Positions 1-8,345 of a stretch of 64,000 bases of DNA are shown here, one piece after another; the first letter of the stretch is position 1; each line of letters starts with the position of its first letter. The stretch is from Polaromonas sp. AET17H-212 (GTDB taxonomy: Bacteria > Pseudomonadota > Gammaproteobacteria > Burkholderiales > Burkholderiaceae_C). Below the pieces are notes generated by a model, which saw nothing but the letters and a program-made list of their open reading frames with translations, was not told where the DNA came from and did no database searches. The stretch spans positions 1 to 64,000 of the forward strand of contig NZ_NBZW01000013.1 in the NCBI RefSeq assembly GCF_002379085.1, in the 5' to 3' direction. The translations under genes and the position numbers were made by a program.

Positions 1-67
1 CGCCCAGAACCTGCGCCTTGAGTTCGGCGCTATGACGCCGGCGCACGATCTTCTTGGAGTCTTTCAT
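1..67 (-). CDS. IS66-type transposase accessory orf (partial, 5' end only)
   Basis: Reading leftward from the ATG at 67 gives MKDSKKIVRRRHSAELKAQV and then leaves the window. This basic start, with RRRHS and ELKAQVL, is typical of the small HTH orf (TnpA/OrfA) of IS66 elements, which acts with TnpB and TnpC in transposition. Only about 22 residues are visible. A perfect inverted repeat lies directly upstream of the start and may control its expression. Confidence 0.7.
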   Translation of the reverse strand, partial: MKDSKKIVRRRHSAELKAQVLG

Positions 68-97
68 GGTGTCCACCTAAATTCCTTGGTGGACACC
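68..97. repeat. perfect 10-bp inverted repeat before the IS orf
   Basis: GGTGTCCACC at 68-77 and its exact complement GGTGGACACC at 88-97 flank a 10-base spacer, immediately upstream of the IS orf start codon. In the orf's mRNA this would be a hairpin just 5' of the AUG and could limit translation or read-in transcription. That role is inference. Confidence 0.7.
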
Positions 98-338
98 ATC
101 CTTGCCGCTTATACGGCCGAATTCAAGAAGGGGGTGGCCGGACGCTTACTCTGTTCAGAATTCGGCCTGCAGATCCGCGTACGGTTCGCGCGGAAGATTT
201 TTATGACCTTCTGAGCGCCGAGCGTACCCTAGACACAATACGTCCCAGGCGTATGCGCCCCCGACGCACCCACGATGGATTAGCTCCGGCAAATGCAGAA
301 ACTGTACGCCGCTGGTAATGACATAGGAGGTCAGGAAT

Positions 339-587
339 ATGAGGGATACCGATCGATCGGCCTTCGCGAACTTTGATAGTCTTCCTTCATCTGCGGGCGT
401 CAGGCTTCCCGTTGTCTCTGCCCTCTTCGCAATCTCGCCGGCAACCGTCTGGCGTTGGTGCAAATCAGGTCACCTACCGCAGCCCACTCGAATCGGCAGA
501 GTGACATTATGGAACGTCGGGGAACTGCGTGTTCGACTCAAGATGCGGACCCTGCCAGTATTAGAACCAAAAGAAAGCAGGAATTAA
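339..587 (+). CDS. AlpA-like helix-turn-helix regulator
   Basis: An 82-residue protein whose middle (about residues 23-68) reads as an AlpA/excisionase-type HTH: SPATVWRWCKSGHLPQPTRIGRVTLW, described here as SPATVWRW, then SGHLPQP, then GRVTLW. Such proteins bind DNA at mobile-element promoters and often control integrase or excisionase genes. The ATG at 339 is preceded by a strong ribosome binding site, AGGAGG. It sits next to the IS66 end and is the only + strand gene in the accessory stretch. No integrase is visible in the window, so its target is unknown. Confidence 0.65.
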   Translation: MRDTDRSAFANFDSLPSSAGVRLPVVSALFAISPATVWRWCKSGHLPQPTRIGRVTLWNVGELRVRLKMRTLPVLEPKESRN

Positions 588-642
588 AGTCATCTGCGGA
601 ATACTTGCCAATGCCCAGCATTCCAATTTGGCAGCACATGAG

Positions 643-1353
643 TCAGTGATGCTCGCGCTTTCCCTTCTGCATAGTGATCCACCATTCAGGATTGACTCTC
701 CCGGACGCCACACATCGGCACTCTTTGAGGACACAGGTGGTAGGATCAGATTCAAAGATGGTAGCTCTGGCGGCATCGGCCCATAAAATGAACACCGCCT
801 TCGTTGCTGCATCGCAATCATGGCTGGCCTCTCTCACAGCCTCTATAAAGCGCCTCGCGGATTCAGTTTTTTCATGAAGTGCCGCTAGCGCAATGATATC
901 GGCGGGATCTGCCATGGCCTGGTATGTCTCTTCGGTCAAGCCAATCTGCGGACTTGCAATACCGCTAGCAAAATCGAGTGTAGGCGCGACTTGGTGGCCC
1001 TCAAAAACTTCCAATGCTTCTGGTAAATCCAGCCCGTCACTCGAATTGACTTTCGCGGTCTGACCAATCAATGATTCGACAAATGGCAGCAGCAATTGAT
1101 CCAACTCTGCCGCGCGCGCCTCGCTCACTCTTACGGATACCTCGGTAGAACCTTGATCTGGATTCGGAAGTGGCAGGCGCTGGACAGGTATGCCCTGTTC
1201 TACCCGCCGCCAGTAACCCCTACCAGGTGTAGGCACGTTGTGCGCTCTGCATTTTCTGGCCAAGCTGGAGTCAGAGATTCCGAGTTTCTCGGCAACTCTC
1301 GTCACCGGATAATTCCATACCCATTTGTAGAGCTGCTCACGGGTCAATTTCAT
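643..1353 (-). CDS. uncharacterised protein, MKLTREQLY family
   Basis: A 236-residue protein starting MKLTREQLYKWVWNYPVTRV, followed by KLGISDSSLARKCRAHNVP and PGRGYW. The first 50 residues look like a specialised HTH (LGISDSSLARKCRAH) and recur in hypothetical proteins of accessory regions; the remaining sequence is not recognised. The ATG at 1353 is chosen because GGCGGGGGG lies just upstream; a TTG six codons earlier is less likely. The start overlaps the end of the upstream AlpA-like gene by 17 bases, suggesting coupled translation. Function unknown. Confidence 0.55.
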   Translation of the reverse strand: MKLTREQLYKWVWNYPVTRVAEKLGISDSSLARKCRAHNVPTPGRGYWRRVEQGIPVQRLPLPNPDQGSTEVSVRVSEARAAELDQLLLPFVESLIGQTAKVNSSDGLDLPEALEVFEGHQVAPTLDFASGIASPQIGLTEETYQAMADPADIIALAALHEKTESARRFIEAVREASHDCDAATKAVFILWADAARATIFESDPTTCVLKECRCVASGRVNPEWWITMQKGKREHH

Positions 1354-1564
1354 TGGTGCACCCCCCGCCAATTTTTTGGGTTTTTATCCAATCGAAAACA
1401 ACGTAGCTACGCCACATGGTGATTCTCTCTGTTATCTTGAAGCCGGCGGGAAATTTCCCCGCCTTGATCCACCGTCTAAAGGTTGATCGGGACACTGGGA
1501 TCAACTGAAGGATCTGACCTTCGCGTAACAGAGAGAGGTCTGCGGACTCCTCTTTTTTCGTCAT
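1337..1564 (-). CDS. AlpA-like HTH protein
   Basis: About 75 residues from the ATG at 1564 (another in-frame ATG is at 1576). The core ILQLIPVSRSTFRRWIKAGK, then FPAGFKITERITMWRSYVV, fits the AlpA/phage regulatory fold: a start helix, an SRSTFRRW recognition helix, a K-G-FP turn and a final W-R strand. Such proteins regulate excision or integration of elements. Its 3' end overlaps the next gene (643-1353), so the two were probably co-transcribed. It is a second AlpA paralog, only distantly similar to the one at 339. Confidence 0.6.
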   Translation of the reverse strand: MTKKEESADLSLLREGQILQLIPVSRSTFRRWIKAGKFPAGFKITERITMWRSYVVFDWIKTQKIGGGCTNEIDP

Positions 1565-1655
1565 GATGCTCGCCATGGATGTAAGCCCTAAGTGAGGCCA
1601 CATGCTGCGTCAGGGGTGAGAAAATGAAAAGTTCAACAGTTATTTCTCCGAAGGG

Positions 1656-1678
1656 ACGAAAGGGTTTCACCCTTTCGT
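1656..1678. other. perfect stem-loop (10-bp stem, 3-base loop)
   Basis: ACGAAAGGGT at 1656-1665 pairs with ACCCTTTCGT at 1669-1678 around the loop TTC. It lies between two minus-strand genes. No clear U-run follows in either direction, so it may be a processing or attenuation hairpin instead of a classical terminator. Confidence 0.6.
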
Positions 1679-1710
1679 ATTTGTCCTTGCCAAGCAAATA
1701 GCACCCACTA

Positions 1711-2427
1711 TCATCCCGCTTTAGGGGGACGTCCAATGTGGCGGGCATAGGATGGCCGAAGAATTGACGCTAAAACTTCACTTTGGTGGAGTGAATAGTC
1801 CCGGCCAACAAAAAATTGCACTAAGTCTGGCTCGGTCGAACGGCGTCCTGGGACAACTTTTCCTCCTTGGTCAATCGTCTTCCAGAGCTCCCTGCCTTCC
1901 CACATATCGCGGAGTTCGGGCGGCAATGACGCCGGATCGAATGCCTCACTCTTCCGGGGAGATGCCCGCTGCGGATAAACACCAAGTCGCTGGTTCGCCA
2001 CGTAGGTCTTGAATCGCTCCGGCGTTGTGAAGCTTTGCAAAAGGTCGTCTGTTGCTTTGACGCAGACCAGCTTTCCCTGATCAATGTCTTGCAGCAGAGG
2101 CGGCACCGAAGCAACAAAGTTCAGCAGCCGGACGCTTGAAGGCAGCAGCTTGTATGCCGCTCGCTTTAATTCGGCCAATCGGCCTTTCCTGTTGAGCCCC
2201 AACATCGCAGGGTCCAGGTAGTGATGCAGCGCCAATGCCTCCCAAACACGAAGCTGTGGAATGCCGTGGTAACGCTGAAAGGTGTAATCGTCGGCCTCAA
2301 GACGTATGGCAAACTCTTTTAGTTCGTCTTGAGACAACTCCGATAACGATTTGGAACGACTCATAATCAAATCGAATCCGCCCAGTCGGCGAATAGGAAA
2401 AGATCGAAATAGCTCAGCTGATTTCAT
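1711..2427 (-). CDS. uncharacterised accessory protein
   Basis: A 238-residue protein from the ATG at 2427, which has AAGGGTAGAG just upstream; other in-frame starts are at 2457 and 2364. No signal peptide or membrane segment is seen. The text has RYHGIPQLRVWEALALHHYL and GRDYSLHQSEVL, neither of which I can tie to a family. Base composition is clearly lower in GC than the catabolic genes to the right. It lies between the tRNA-fragment junction and the AlpA-like pair, so it probably belongs to the same mobile segment. Confidence 0.5.
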   Translation of the reverse strand: MKSAELFRSFPIRRLGGFDLIMSRSKSLSELSQDELKEFAIRLEADDYTFQRYHGIPQLRVWEALALHHYLDPAMLGLNRKGRLAELKRAAYKLLPSSVRLLNFVASVPPLLQDIDQGKLVCVKATDDLLQSFTTPERFKTYVANQRLGVYPQRASPRKSEAFDPASLPPELRDMWEGRELWKTIDQGGKVVPGRRSTEPDLVQFFVGRDYSLHQSEVLASILRPSYARHIGRPPKAG

Positions 2428-2530
2428 CGCTCTACCCTTTCGCGGCAAGAACGGCAACGAAGTGGCAACTGGGCGCCGTTTTGGCGCAACGTTTGTATAC
2501 GCTCACTTCCGCCGGAAGCTTTATGTGGGA

Positions 2531-2577
2531 TGGTAGGGCGTCACAGACTTGAACTGTGGACCAAAGGATTATGAGTC
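2531..2577 (-). other. 3' half of a tRNA with CAT anticodon (tRNA fragment, probable att site)
   Basis: On the minus strand, 2577 to 2531 reads GA-CTCATAA-TCCTT, then TGGTC, then a T arm (CACAG-TTCAAGT-CTGTG), then acceptor ACGCCCT, discriminator A and encoded CCA. That is an anticodon loop with CAT plus the whole 3' half of a tRNA-Met or tRNA-Ile2. The 5' half is absent: upstream of the anticodon loop the sequence becomes amidohydrolase coding sequence, and the base pairs required for the anticodon stem are lost. Integrases commonly use tRNA 3' halves as attachment sites, so this probably marks an element boundary. Confidence 0.75.
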
Positions 2578-3330
2578 AGGCAAGAGATCGAGGAAACCGT
2601 GGCCTACTACCGCGAGCGCAAGATCGGGCTGATCATGTTCACGGTGGACGCCGAGACGCAGATGGGCCGGCGCCGCATTCCCAACGAGGAAATCGCCGAA
2701 GCTGCAAAGAAGAACAGCGACATGATGATGGCGTTTGCCAGCATTGACCCGCACAAGGGGAAGATGGGCGCCCGCGAGGCACGCCGGCTGATCGAGGAGC
2801 ACGGCATCAAGGGCTTCAAGTTCCACCCCACGGTGCAGGGCTACCACCCTTACGACAGGATGGCCTGGCCGATTTACGAGGTCATCAACGAATACAAGAT
2901 GCCGGCGATCTTCCACACCGGGCACAGCGGCATCGGCAGCGGCATGCGCTGCGGCGGCGGGCTGCGGCTCGAATACTCCAACCCGATGCACCTCGACGAC
3001 GTGGCCATCGATTTCCCGGACATGCAGATCGTCATGGCGCACCCGAGCTTCCCCTGGCAGGACGAGGCGCTCAGCGTGGCGACGCACAAACCCAACGTCT
3101 GGATCGACCTGTCGGGCTGGAGCCCGAAATATTTCCCCAAGCAGCTGGTGCAGTACGCCAACACCCTGCTCAAGGACCGCATCCTGTTCGGCAGCGACTA
3201 CCCGCTCATCACGCCGGACCGCTGGATGAAGGATTTTGAAGACGCCGGTTTCAAGCCGGAAGTGATGCCCGGCATCCTGAAAGGCAACGCGATGCGGCTG
3301 CTGGGCCTGGGGCAAACGGCCGCCGCATGA
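2578..3330 (+). pseudogene. amidohydrolase (amidohydrolase_2 family), 5' truncated
   Basis: The frame is open from the tRNA-fragment junction. It can start at GTG 2599 (GAGGAAACC before it), giving 243 residues. The text matches metal-dependent hydrolases related to ACMSD and 4-oxalomesaconate hydratase: GFKFHP, FHTGHSG, MAHPSFPW and FGSDYPL carry the later histidines and the catalytic aspartate. The N-terminal strand with the HxH metal pair, present in the family and in the intact paralog at 42758, is missing, so the product is probably inactive. Its stop overlaps the next start by four bases (ATGA), so the downstream ligase was once co-expressed with it. Confidence 0.75.
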
Positions 3331-5168
3331 GCACGACCGCCTTCCGGGGGCTGGCTGACATCGAGGCGCTGGAGCGCACGCCCTACGAGCAGGCGATCCC
3401 GGCGCGCACCACCTACGGCCTGATCGCCCAGGCGGCGCAGCGTTTTGCCAGCCGTGACGCATTTCGCTACCTGCCTAGTGGCGACCTGCAGCAACCGGCC
3501 GTGACCGTGAGCTACGCCGAGCTGCTGGCGCAGATCCACCGGGCGGCCAACCTGTTTCGTGCCATGGGCGTCGGGCCTGACGATGCCGTGGCCATCCTGG
3601 CGCCCAACATTCCCGAGACGCAGTTCGCACTCTGGGGCGCGCAATTGGCGGGCAAGGCCTGTCCGATCAACTACCTGCTGCAGCCCGAGCACATTGCGGC
3701 CCTGCTCGAGGCGTCCGGCGCCAAAGTCATTGTCGCGCTGGGTCCCAATGACGAGCTTGCGCTCTGGCCCATGGTCGAGAAAGTGCTGGCGATCCGGCGC
3801 CTGCCGGTGCTGCAGATTCGCGTCGGTGACCACGCCGCGCCGGACGTGCCCGTGTTCCAGGATCGGCTGGCGCAGGCAAGCGACGTGTTGGCGTTTGATC
3901 CGCAACTCACGCCGGAGCGCATTGCCGCCTGCTTCCATACCGGCGGCACGACCGGCTCCCCCAAACTTGCGCAGCATACCCACGGCAACGAGGCGCACAC
4001 CGGCTGGTTTGCCCATCAGTTTTACGGCTTCGACGAACACACGGTGGAGCTCAACGGCTTTCCGCTGTTCCATGTGGCCGGGGCTTTTGTCTACGGCCTG
4101 TCCATGCTCGCCATCGGTGCGACCCAGGTTCTGCCCACACTCAGCGGCATGCGCAACCCTGCCTTCACCAGGAACTACTGGAAGTTCTGCGAACGCGAAC
4201 GCGTGACCGCACTGGCCTGCGTGCCGACCATTCTCGCGACGCTGGCCAACCTGCCGGTCGATGCGGACATCTCGTCGATTCAGGTTGCCTATACCGGCGG
4301 CTCGCCGCTGCCCGCGGAACTGGCCGCGCAGTTTGAACGCCAGCCGGGGATTGCGGTGCGCAACATCCTGGGCATGACCGAGTGCGCGGGTCTGGTCTCC
4401 ATCGAGCCGCTGGCGGCGCCGCGTGTGCCCGGCTCGACCGGCCTGCGCCTGCCCTACACCGAGGTACGTGCCGTGCCCTGGCGCGACGGCGTCGCGCAAC
4501 TGGGCGAGACCTGTGCGGCCGGTGACACCGGCGTCATCGTGCTGCGCGGCCCGCATGTGAGCCCGGGCTACACCGAGGCTGCGCGCAACACCGGCATGTT
4601 CGAGGGCCCGTGGCTCGTCTCCGGTGATCTCGGCCACATCGATGCCCAGGGCTACATCCACCTGACCGGCCGCGCCAAGGACGTGATCATCCGCGGCTCG
4701 CACAACATCGACCCCGGCCTGGTCGAAGATGCTTTCCTGGCGCACCCGGCGGTGGCCCTGTGCGCCGTGGTCAGTGAGCCCGACGCCTATGCCGGCGAGT
4801 TGCCCGTGGCCTTTGTCACGCTCAGGCCCGGCATGCACTGCGACCCGGCCACGCTGCTGGCCGAGGTGGTGCCGCATGTGTACGAGCGGCCTGCGGCGCC
4901 CAAACGCGTGACCATCATCGACGTGATGCCGGTGACGGCGATCGGCAAGATCTACAAGCCGGCGCTGCGCCTGCGTGCCATCGAGGTCAAGCTGGCCGAG
5001 ATGCTGGCAGACATCGACGGCGCCACCGTGCGGGGCGAAGAGCGCGGCGGCAGCCTGTCTGCCGTGGTGGCCATGGCGTCGGCACGTGATGAGGCGCTGG
5101 AGCGCCGGCTGCGCGAGCGCCTGGCCGCGATCGCGGTTCCGGTGGCGTTTGTTTTTGCTGGAGCCTGA
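3327..5168 (+). CDS. acyl-CoA synthetase (AMP-forming)
   Basis: A 613-residue adenylate-forming ligase that would activate a carboxylic acid with ATP and CoA. The P-loop TGGTTGSPK is near residue 210, followed by the GMTECAG motif, SGDLGHID, GRAKDVIIRGSHNI, and the C-terminal lysine motif in IGKIYKPALR. About 70 residues follow that lysine, longer than usual. The start ATG overlaps the stop of the truncated amidohydrolase, suggesting one operon. Substrate is not evident; aryl or branched acids are plausible given the surroundings. A missing upstream promoter after the junction event may have changed its expression. Confidence 0.8.
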   Translation: MSTTAFRGLADIEALERTPYEQAIPARTTYGLIAQAAQRFASRDAFRYLPSGDLQQPAVTVSYAELLAQIHRAANLFRAMGVGPDDAVAILAPNIPETQFALWGAQLAGKACPINYLLQPEHIAALLEASGAKVIVALGPNDELALWPMVEKVLAIRRLPVLQIRVGDHAAPDVPVFQDRLAQASDVLAFDPQLTPERIAACFHTGGTTGSPKLAQHTHGNEAHTGWFAHQFYGFDEHTVELNGFPLFHVAGAFVYGLSMLAIGATQVLPTLSGMRNPAFTRNYWKFCERERVTALACVPTILATLANLPVDADISSIQVAYTGGSPLPAELAAQFERQPGIAVRNILGMTECAGLVSIEPLAAPRVPGSTGLRLPYTEVRAVPWRDGVAQLGETCAAGDTGVIVLRGPHVSPGYTEAARNTGMFEGPWLVSGDLGHIDAQGYIHLTGRAKDVIIRGSHNIDPGLVEDAFLAHPAVALCAVVSEPDAYAGELPVAFVTLRPGMHCDPATLLAEVVPHVYERPAAPKRVTIIDVMPVTAIGKIYKPALRLRAIEVKLAEMLADIDGATVRGEERGGSLSAVVAMASARDEALERRLRERLAAIAVPVAFVFAGA

Positions 5169-5185
5169 GCGCTTGGAGCGCGTTC

Positions 5186-5803
5186 TTACCAACCGCCGCT
5201 GGCCAGCCACTGGTCCACCAGCCCCAGGTTTTCCACACCCCAGAAGGGCTCGCCATCCACCATCACGGTGGGCGAGCCGAAAATGCCGGCTTGCAGCGAG
5301 GCTTCGACGGCGCTGCGCAGTAACTGTCTGGCTTCCTCGCTCTCGATGCCTTCGCGCAGGCGCTGTGCCTCCAGGCCCGCGGGCAGGCCGATGGCCGCAA
5401 CCGCCTCCGCGGTGGACAGATCCCGGCCTTCTGCCCAGTAGGCGTGGTAGATCGCGTGGGCCAGCGGCGCGGCGAGGGCGGGCTGGTGCTGCTTGACCCA
5501 GTAAAAGGCGCGGCCCGCAGCGCGCGGGTCCATCACCGGGGCGTCCAAATCACGGTTGAGCTGCAGGCCGTGGCGGCGCATGTAGCGTTTCGCCTCGCGG
5601 CGGATGTAGTCGCCCTTGAGCGGCGTGTCGAGCAAGGGCTTGAGCCCCATCACCTTGAGCACCGAGACGCCCAGCAGCATCGCGTGCCACTCGACGGTGC
5701 GGCCATGCTGCGCCGCCAGCGGCTCGATGCGCAGTGACGCAAAGTAGCCGAAGGGCGAGATGAAGTCGAAGTAGAAATGCAGCGGTGTGGGCGAGGGGTT
5801 CAT
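5186..5803 (-). CDS. 2-hydroxychromene-2-carboxylate isomerase-like (DsbA/GST-kappa fold)
   Basis: A 205-residue thioredoxin-fold protein. The start YFDFISPFGYFAS is the HCCA isomerase signature with the active-site serine that binds glutathione; GIFGSPTVMVDGEPFWG near residue 175 supplies the cis-proline motif. Family members isomerise hydroxychromene carboxylate to trans-o-hydroxybenzylidenepyruvate in naphthalene breakdown, but many homologs lie outside such pathways. It lies 24 bases downstream of the Bug gene on the same strand, so it may be read with gudD. No other naphthalene genes are visible, so its substrate here is unknown. Confidence 0.8.
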   Translation of the reverse strand: MNPSPTPLHFYFDFISPFGYFASLRIEPLAAQHGRTVEWHAMLLGVSVLKVMGLKPLLDTPLKGDYIRREAKRYMRRHGLQLNRDLDAPVMDPRAAGRAFYWVKQHQPALAAPLAHAIYHAYWAEGRDLSTAEAVAAIGLPAGLEAQRLREGIESEEARQLLRSAVEASLQAGIFGSPTVMVDGEPFWGVENLGLVDQWLASGGW

Positions 5804-5827
5804 GACCCCAAGCGTAGCTGAATCGGT

Positions 5828-6814
5828 TTACTCAAGCTTGATGCCGGCGGCCTTGATGACTTGCGCCCATTTTTCGACTTCAGCCTTCTGGAAGGCAGCC
5901 ACCTGGTCAGGCGTCATGCTGGAAGGCTGCATGCCCAGGCTTTTGAGCCGGTCCTGCATTTCGGGGGTCTGCAGGATCTTCATGATCTCCGCGTGCAGCC
6001 GGTCAATGATGGGTTTGGGTACACCGGCCGGCACAAAAATGCCCTGCCAGGACACCACCTCGAAGCCGGGCACGCCGGACTCGGCAATGGTTGGCACGTT
6101 GGGCAGCGACTCCAGGCGTTTGGCCGAACTCACCGCGATGGCGCGTACCTTGCCGCTCTGGATGTGCGGGCCGGCCACCACCGTGGTGTCAAACATCATG
6201 TCGACCTGGCCGCCGATCACGTCCTGGATGGCCGGGCCGCTGCCCTTGTACGGTACATGCACGAACTGCGTGCCCGACTTGAAGCCCAGCAGTTCCAGCG
6301 TCATGTGCTGCGAGGTGCCGTTGCCGGCCGATGCCGAGGAGATGGTTTTCGGCTTGGCTTTCGCCGCAGCCAACACGTCCTGCAAGGTCTTGTAGGGACT
6401 GTCCGCCTTGACGATCAGCACCACCGGGTTCGAGCCGATCAGTACCACCGGTGAAAAGGACTTGATCGGGTCGTAGCCGAGCTTGGGGTACAGGCTCACA
6501 TTGATGGCGTGTGAGCTGATGGTGCCGCCCAGCAGGGTGTAGCCGTCGGCTGGTGCACGCGCGGCCACTTCCGAACCGACACTGCCGCCGGCACCGCCCT
6601 TGTTTTCAATCACGATGGTCGTGCCGAGCGCTGCGCCCAGCTTCTGGCCGATCAGCCGACCGAGGATGTCGGTGGTGCCGCCGGCCGGGAAGGGCACGAT
6701 GTAGCTGATGGGTTTGGACGGCCATTTGTCCTGGGCCCAGGCGGCGGCGGAGCCGAGAAGCGGCAGAAGTGCGGCCGAGGCCAGCGCGGTTTGAAGCAAT
6801 GAGCGGCGTTTCAT
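5828..6814 (-). CDS. Bug/TctC-family solute-binding protein
   Basis: A 328-residue periplasmic receptor. It has a clear signal peptide (MKRRSLLQTALASAALLPLL to AWAQ), then WPSKPISYIVPFPAGGTTD, the Bug-family ligand-loop signature, and a domain ending in AAGIKLE. Bug proteins deliver carboxylates to TctAB permeases or act as sensors. The gene follows gudD by 53 bases on the same strand, so an aldarate or uronate ligand is the natural guess. No TctA or TctB gene is in the window. Confidence 0.9.
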   Translation of the reverse strand: MKRRSLLQTALASAALLPLLGSAAAWAQDKWPSKPISYIVPFPAGGTTDILGRLIGQKLGAALGTTIVIENKGGAGGSVGSEVAARAPADGYTLLGGTISSHAINVSLYPKLGYDPIKSFSPVVLIGSNPVVLIVKADSPYKTLQDVLAAAKAKPKTISSASAGNGTSQHMTLELLGFKSGTQFVHVPYKGSGPAIQDVIGGQVDMMFDTTVVAGPHIQSGKVRAIAVSSAKRLESLPNVPTIAESGVPGFEVVSWQGIFVPAGVPKPIIDRLHAEIMKILQTPEMQDRLKSLGMQPSSMTPDQVAAFQKAEVEKWAQVIKAAGIKLE

Positions 6815-6867
6815 GTTTGTCTCCTTTTTATGGTGATGAAAATCAGTGCGGAATTCAGAGCGGAAAA

Positions 6868-8226
6868 CTACCGGACCATGCAGGGCATCTTGGCGTTGAA
6901 GGTCCAGTTCGGCACCAGGTACTGCATGGCGATGGCATCGTCGCGTGCGCCCAGGCCGTGCTGCAGGTAAAGCTGGTGGGCTTTTTCAACCTCTGCCATG
7001 TCGAGTTCCACGCCCAGGCCGGGGACTGTGGGAACAGCCACGCTGCCGTCCACGATCTGCAAAGGCTGTTTTGTCAGGCGCTGGCCGTCCTGCCAGATCC
7101 AGTGGGTGTCGATTGCGGTGACCTGGCCCGGTGCCGCAGCCGCCACGTGGGTGAACATGGCCAGCGACACATCGAAGTGGTTGTTCGAATGCGAGCCCCA
7201 GGTCAGGCCCCAGGTCTGGCACAGCTGCGCCACCCGCACCGAGCCCTGCATGGTCCAGAAGTGCGGGTCGGCCAGCGGAATGTCGACCGCCTGCAAGGTG
7301 ACGGCGTGCGCAAGTTCGCGCCAGTCGGTCGCGACCATGTTGGTCGCTGTTTTCAAGCCGGTGGCGCGGCGAAATTCCGCCATCACTTCACGGCCCGAGA
7401 AAACACCTTCGGCGCCGCAGGGGTCCTCGGCATAGGCGAGTTCCCGCTGCCGGTCGCGGCACAGACGCACCGCGTCTTTCAGCAGCCAGCCACCGTTCGG
7501 GTCCAGCGTGATGCGCGCATCGGGGAAACGCTCTGACAGCGCGACGATGGCCTCGATTTCTTCCTCGCCGCGCAGCACGCCCCCCTTGAGCTTGAAGTCC
7601 TTGAAGCCATAACGCTGGTGCGCCGCTTCGGCCAGCCGGACCACGGCCCGGGCATCCATCGCGGGTTCATGGCGCAGCCGCAGCCAGTCGTCGTCTGCGT
7701 CCGGCTCGCTCCGGTAGGCCAGCTTGGTTTGCCGGCGGTCGGCAATGTAAAACAGGTAACCCAGCATGGCGACGGAATCGCGTTGCTGGCCCTCGCCCAG
7801 CAGGGCGGCGACCGGCACACCGAGAAACTGGCCCAGCAGATCGAGCAGGGCGCTTTCCACGGCGGTCACCGCGTGGATGGCAACGCGCAGGTCAAAGGTC
7901 TGGTTGCCGCGGCCCCCGCTGTCGCGTCCGGCAAATTGCGTGCGCAGGCTGTTCAGAATCTGGTTCCAGTGGCCCAGGGACTGGCCTTCGACCAAGGCAC
8001 GGGCGTCCTCCAGCGTGCCGCGGATTTTTTCGCCGCCCGGCACTTCGCCCACACCCGTGCGGCCCGCGCTGTCGGTCAGCAGCAGCAGGTTGCGGGTGAA
8101 AAACGGACTGTGCGCGCCACTCAGGTTGAGCAGCATGCTGTCATGGCCGGCGACCGGAATGACTTGCAGGCGGGTGATGTGCGGCGTTTGTGAAGCTGCC
8201 GGGGCGGGAGAATGGGCGTCAGGCAT
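6868..8226 (-). CDS. gudD: glucarate dehydratase
   Basis: A 452-residue enolase-superfamily protein of the usual GudD length. The capping domain carries [11 protein letters not shown] (about 58-68). The barrel carries the KxK motif FKLKGG (lysines 212 and 214), metal ligands in LDPNGGW (D242, N244), AEDPCG (E267) and ATNMVATDW (N296), and the catalytic histidine in GSHSNNH (346). It dehydrates D-glucarate (and idarate) to 5-dehydro-4-deoxy-D-glucarate. A candidate operator lies 38 bases upstream of the start, and the GntR regulator gene is 120 bases upstream in the same direction. Confidence 0.93.
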   Translation of the reverse strand: MPDAHSPAPAASQTPHITRLQVIPVAGHDSMLLNLSGAHSPFFTRNLLLLTDSAGRTGVGEVPGGEKIRGTLEDARALVEGQSLGHWNQILNSLRTQFAGRDSGGRGNQTFDLRVAIHAVTAVESALLDLLGQFLGVPVAALLGEGQQRDSVAMLGYLFYIADRRQTKLAYRSEPDADDDWLRLRHEPAMDARAVVRLAEAAHQRYGFKDFKLKGGVLRGEEEIEAIVALSERFPDARITLDPNGGWLLKDAVRLCRDRQRELAYAEDPCGAEGVFSGREVMAEFRRATGLKTATNMVATDWRELAHAVTLQAVDIPLADPHFWTMQGSVRVAQLCQTWGLTWGSHSNNHFDVSLAMFTHVAAAAPGQVTAIDTHWIWQDGQRLTKQPLQIVDGSVAVPTVPGLGVELDMAEVEKAHQLYLQHGLGARDDAIAMQYLVPNWTFNAKMPCMVR

Positions 8227-8263
8227 AAAGGCAGGAAATAGGACAACCAGCGGTTTAAAGATC

Positions 8264-8279
8264 AGTCATCGTACAACAT
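8264..8279. promoter_or_regulatory. candidate GntR operator upstream of gudD
   Basis: AGTCATCGTACAACAT at 8264-8279 nearly repeats GGTCATCAGACAACGT at 9199-9214. On the other strand both read TTGT-x-x-GATGA, an imperfect palindrome like the short TTGTC-N-GACAA sites of FadR/GntR-type regulators. One copy precedes gudD, the other precedes the regulator and udh. Assignment to the neighbouring GntR protein is inference. Confidence 0.6.
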
Positions 8280-8345
8280 GGAAGGCTGAATGCGCTCGGG
8301 GAATTCCCTGATTCTGCCCCGGCCGGCGTGCCGGCCCAGCGCGGC

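Larger units (their letters stand above)
1..149 (-). mobile_element. IS66-family insertion sequence, terminal part
   Basis: The left edge of the window lies inside an insertion sequence. Its outer end is seen at 149: read on the minus strand it starts GTAAGCGTCCGGCCACCCCC, and the GTAAGCG start is the hallmark of IS66-family terminal inverted repeats. The 5' end of an IS66-type first orf follows inward. IS66 elements normally make 8-bp target duplications, so 150-157 would be one copy; the other end lies outside the window. Family assignment rests on the terminal motif plus the orf start. Confidence 0.8.

Noticed and set aside
155-463. 102-residue minus-strand frame next to the IS66 end
   Set aside because: It is antisense to the start of the AlpA-like gene, which has a strong ribosome site; no domain is seen.
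1476-1748. 90-residue minus-strand frame
   Set aside because: It overlaps the AlpA-like gene in another frame, spans the stem-loop, and has no recognisable content.
3198-5210. 670-residue minus-strand frame
   Set aside because: It is the antisense of the acyl-CoA synthetase, rich in Arg/His/Gly as expected for a GC-rich shadow.
5186-5803. Part of a naphthalene-degradation cluster
   Set aside because: Only the isomerase-like gene is present; no ring-hydroxylating or extradiol nah genes accompany it.
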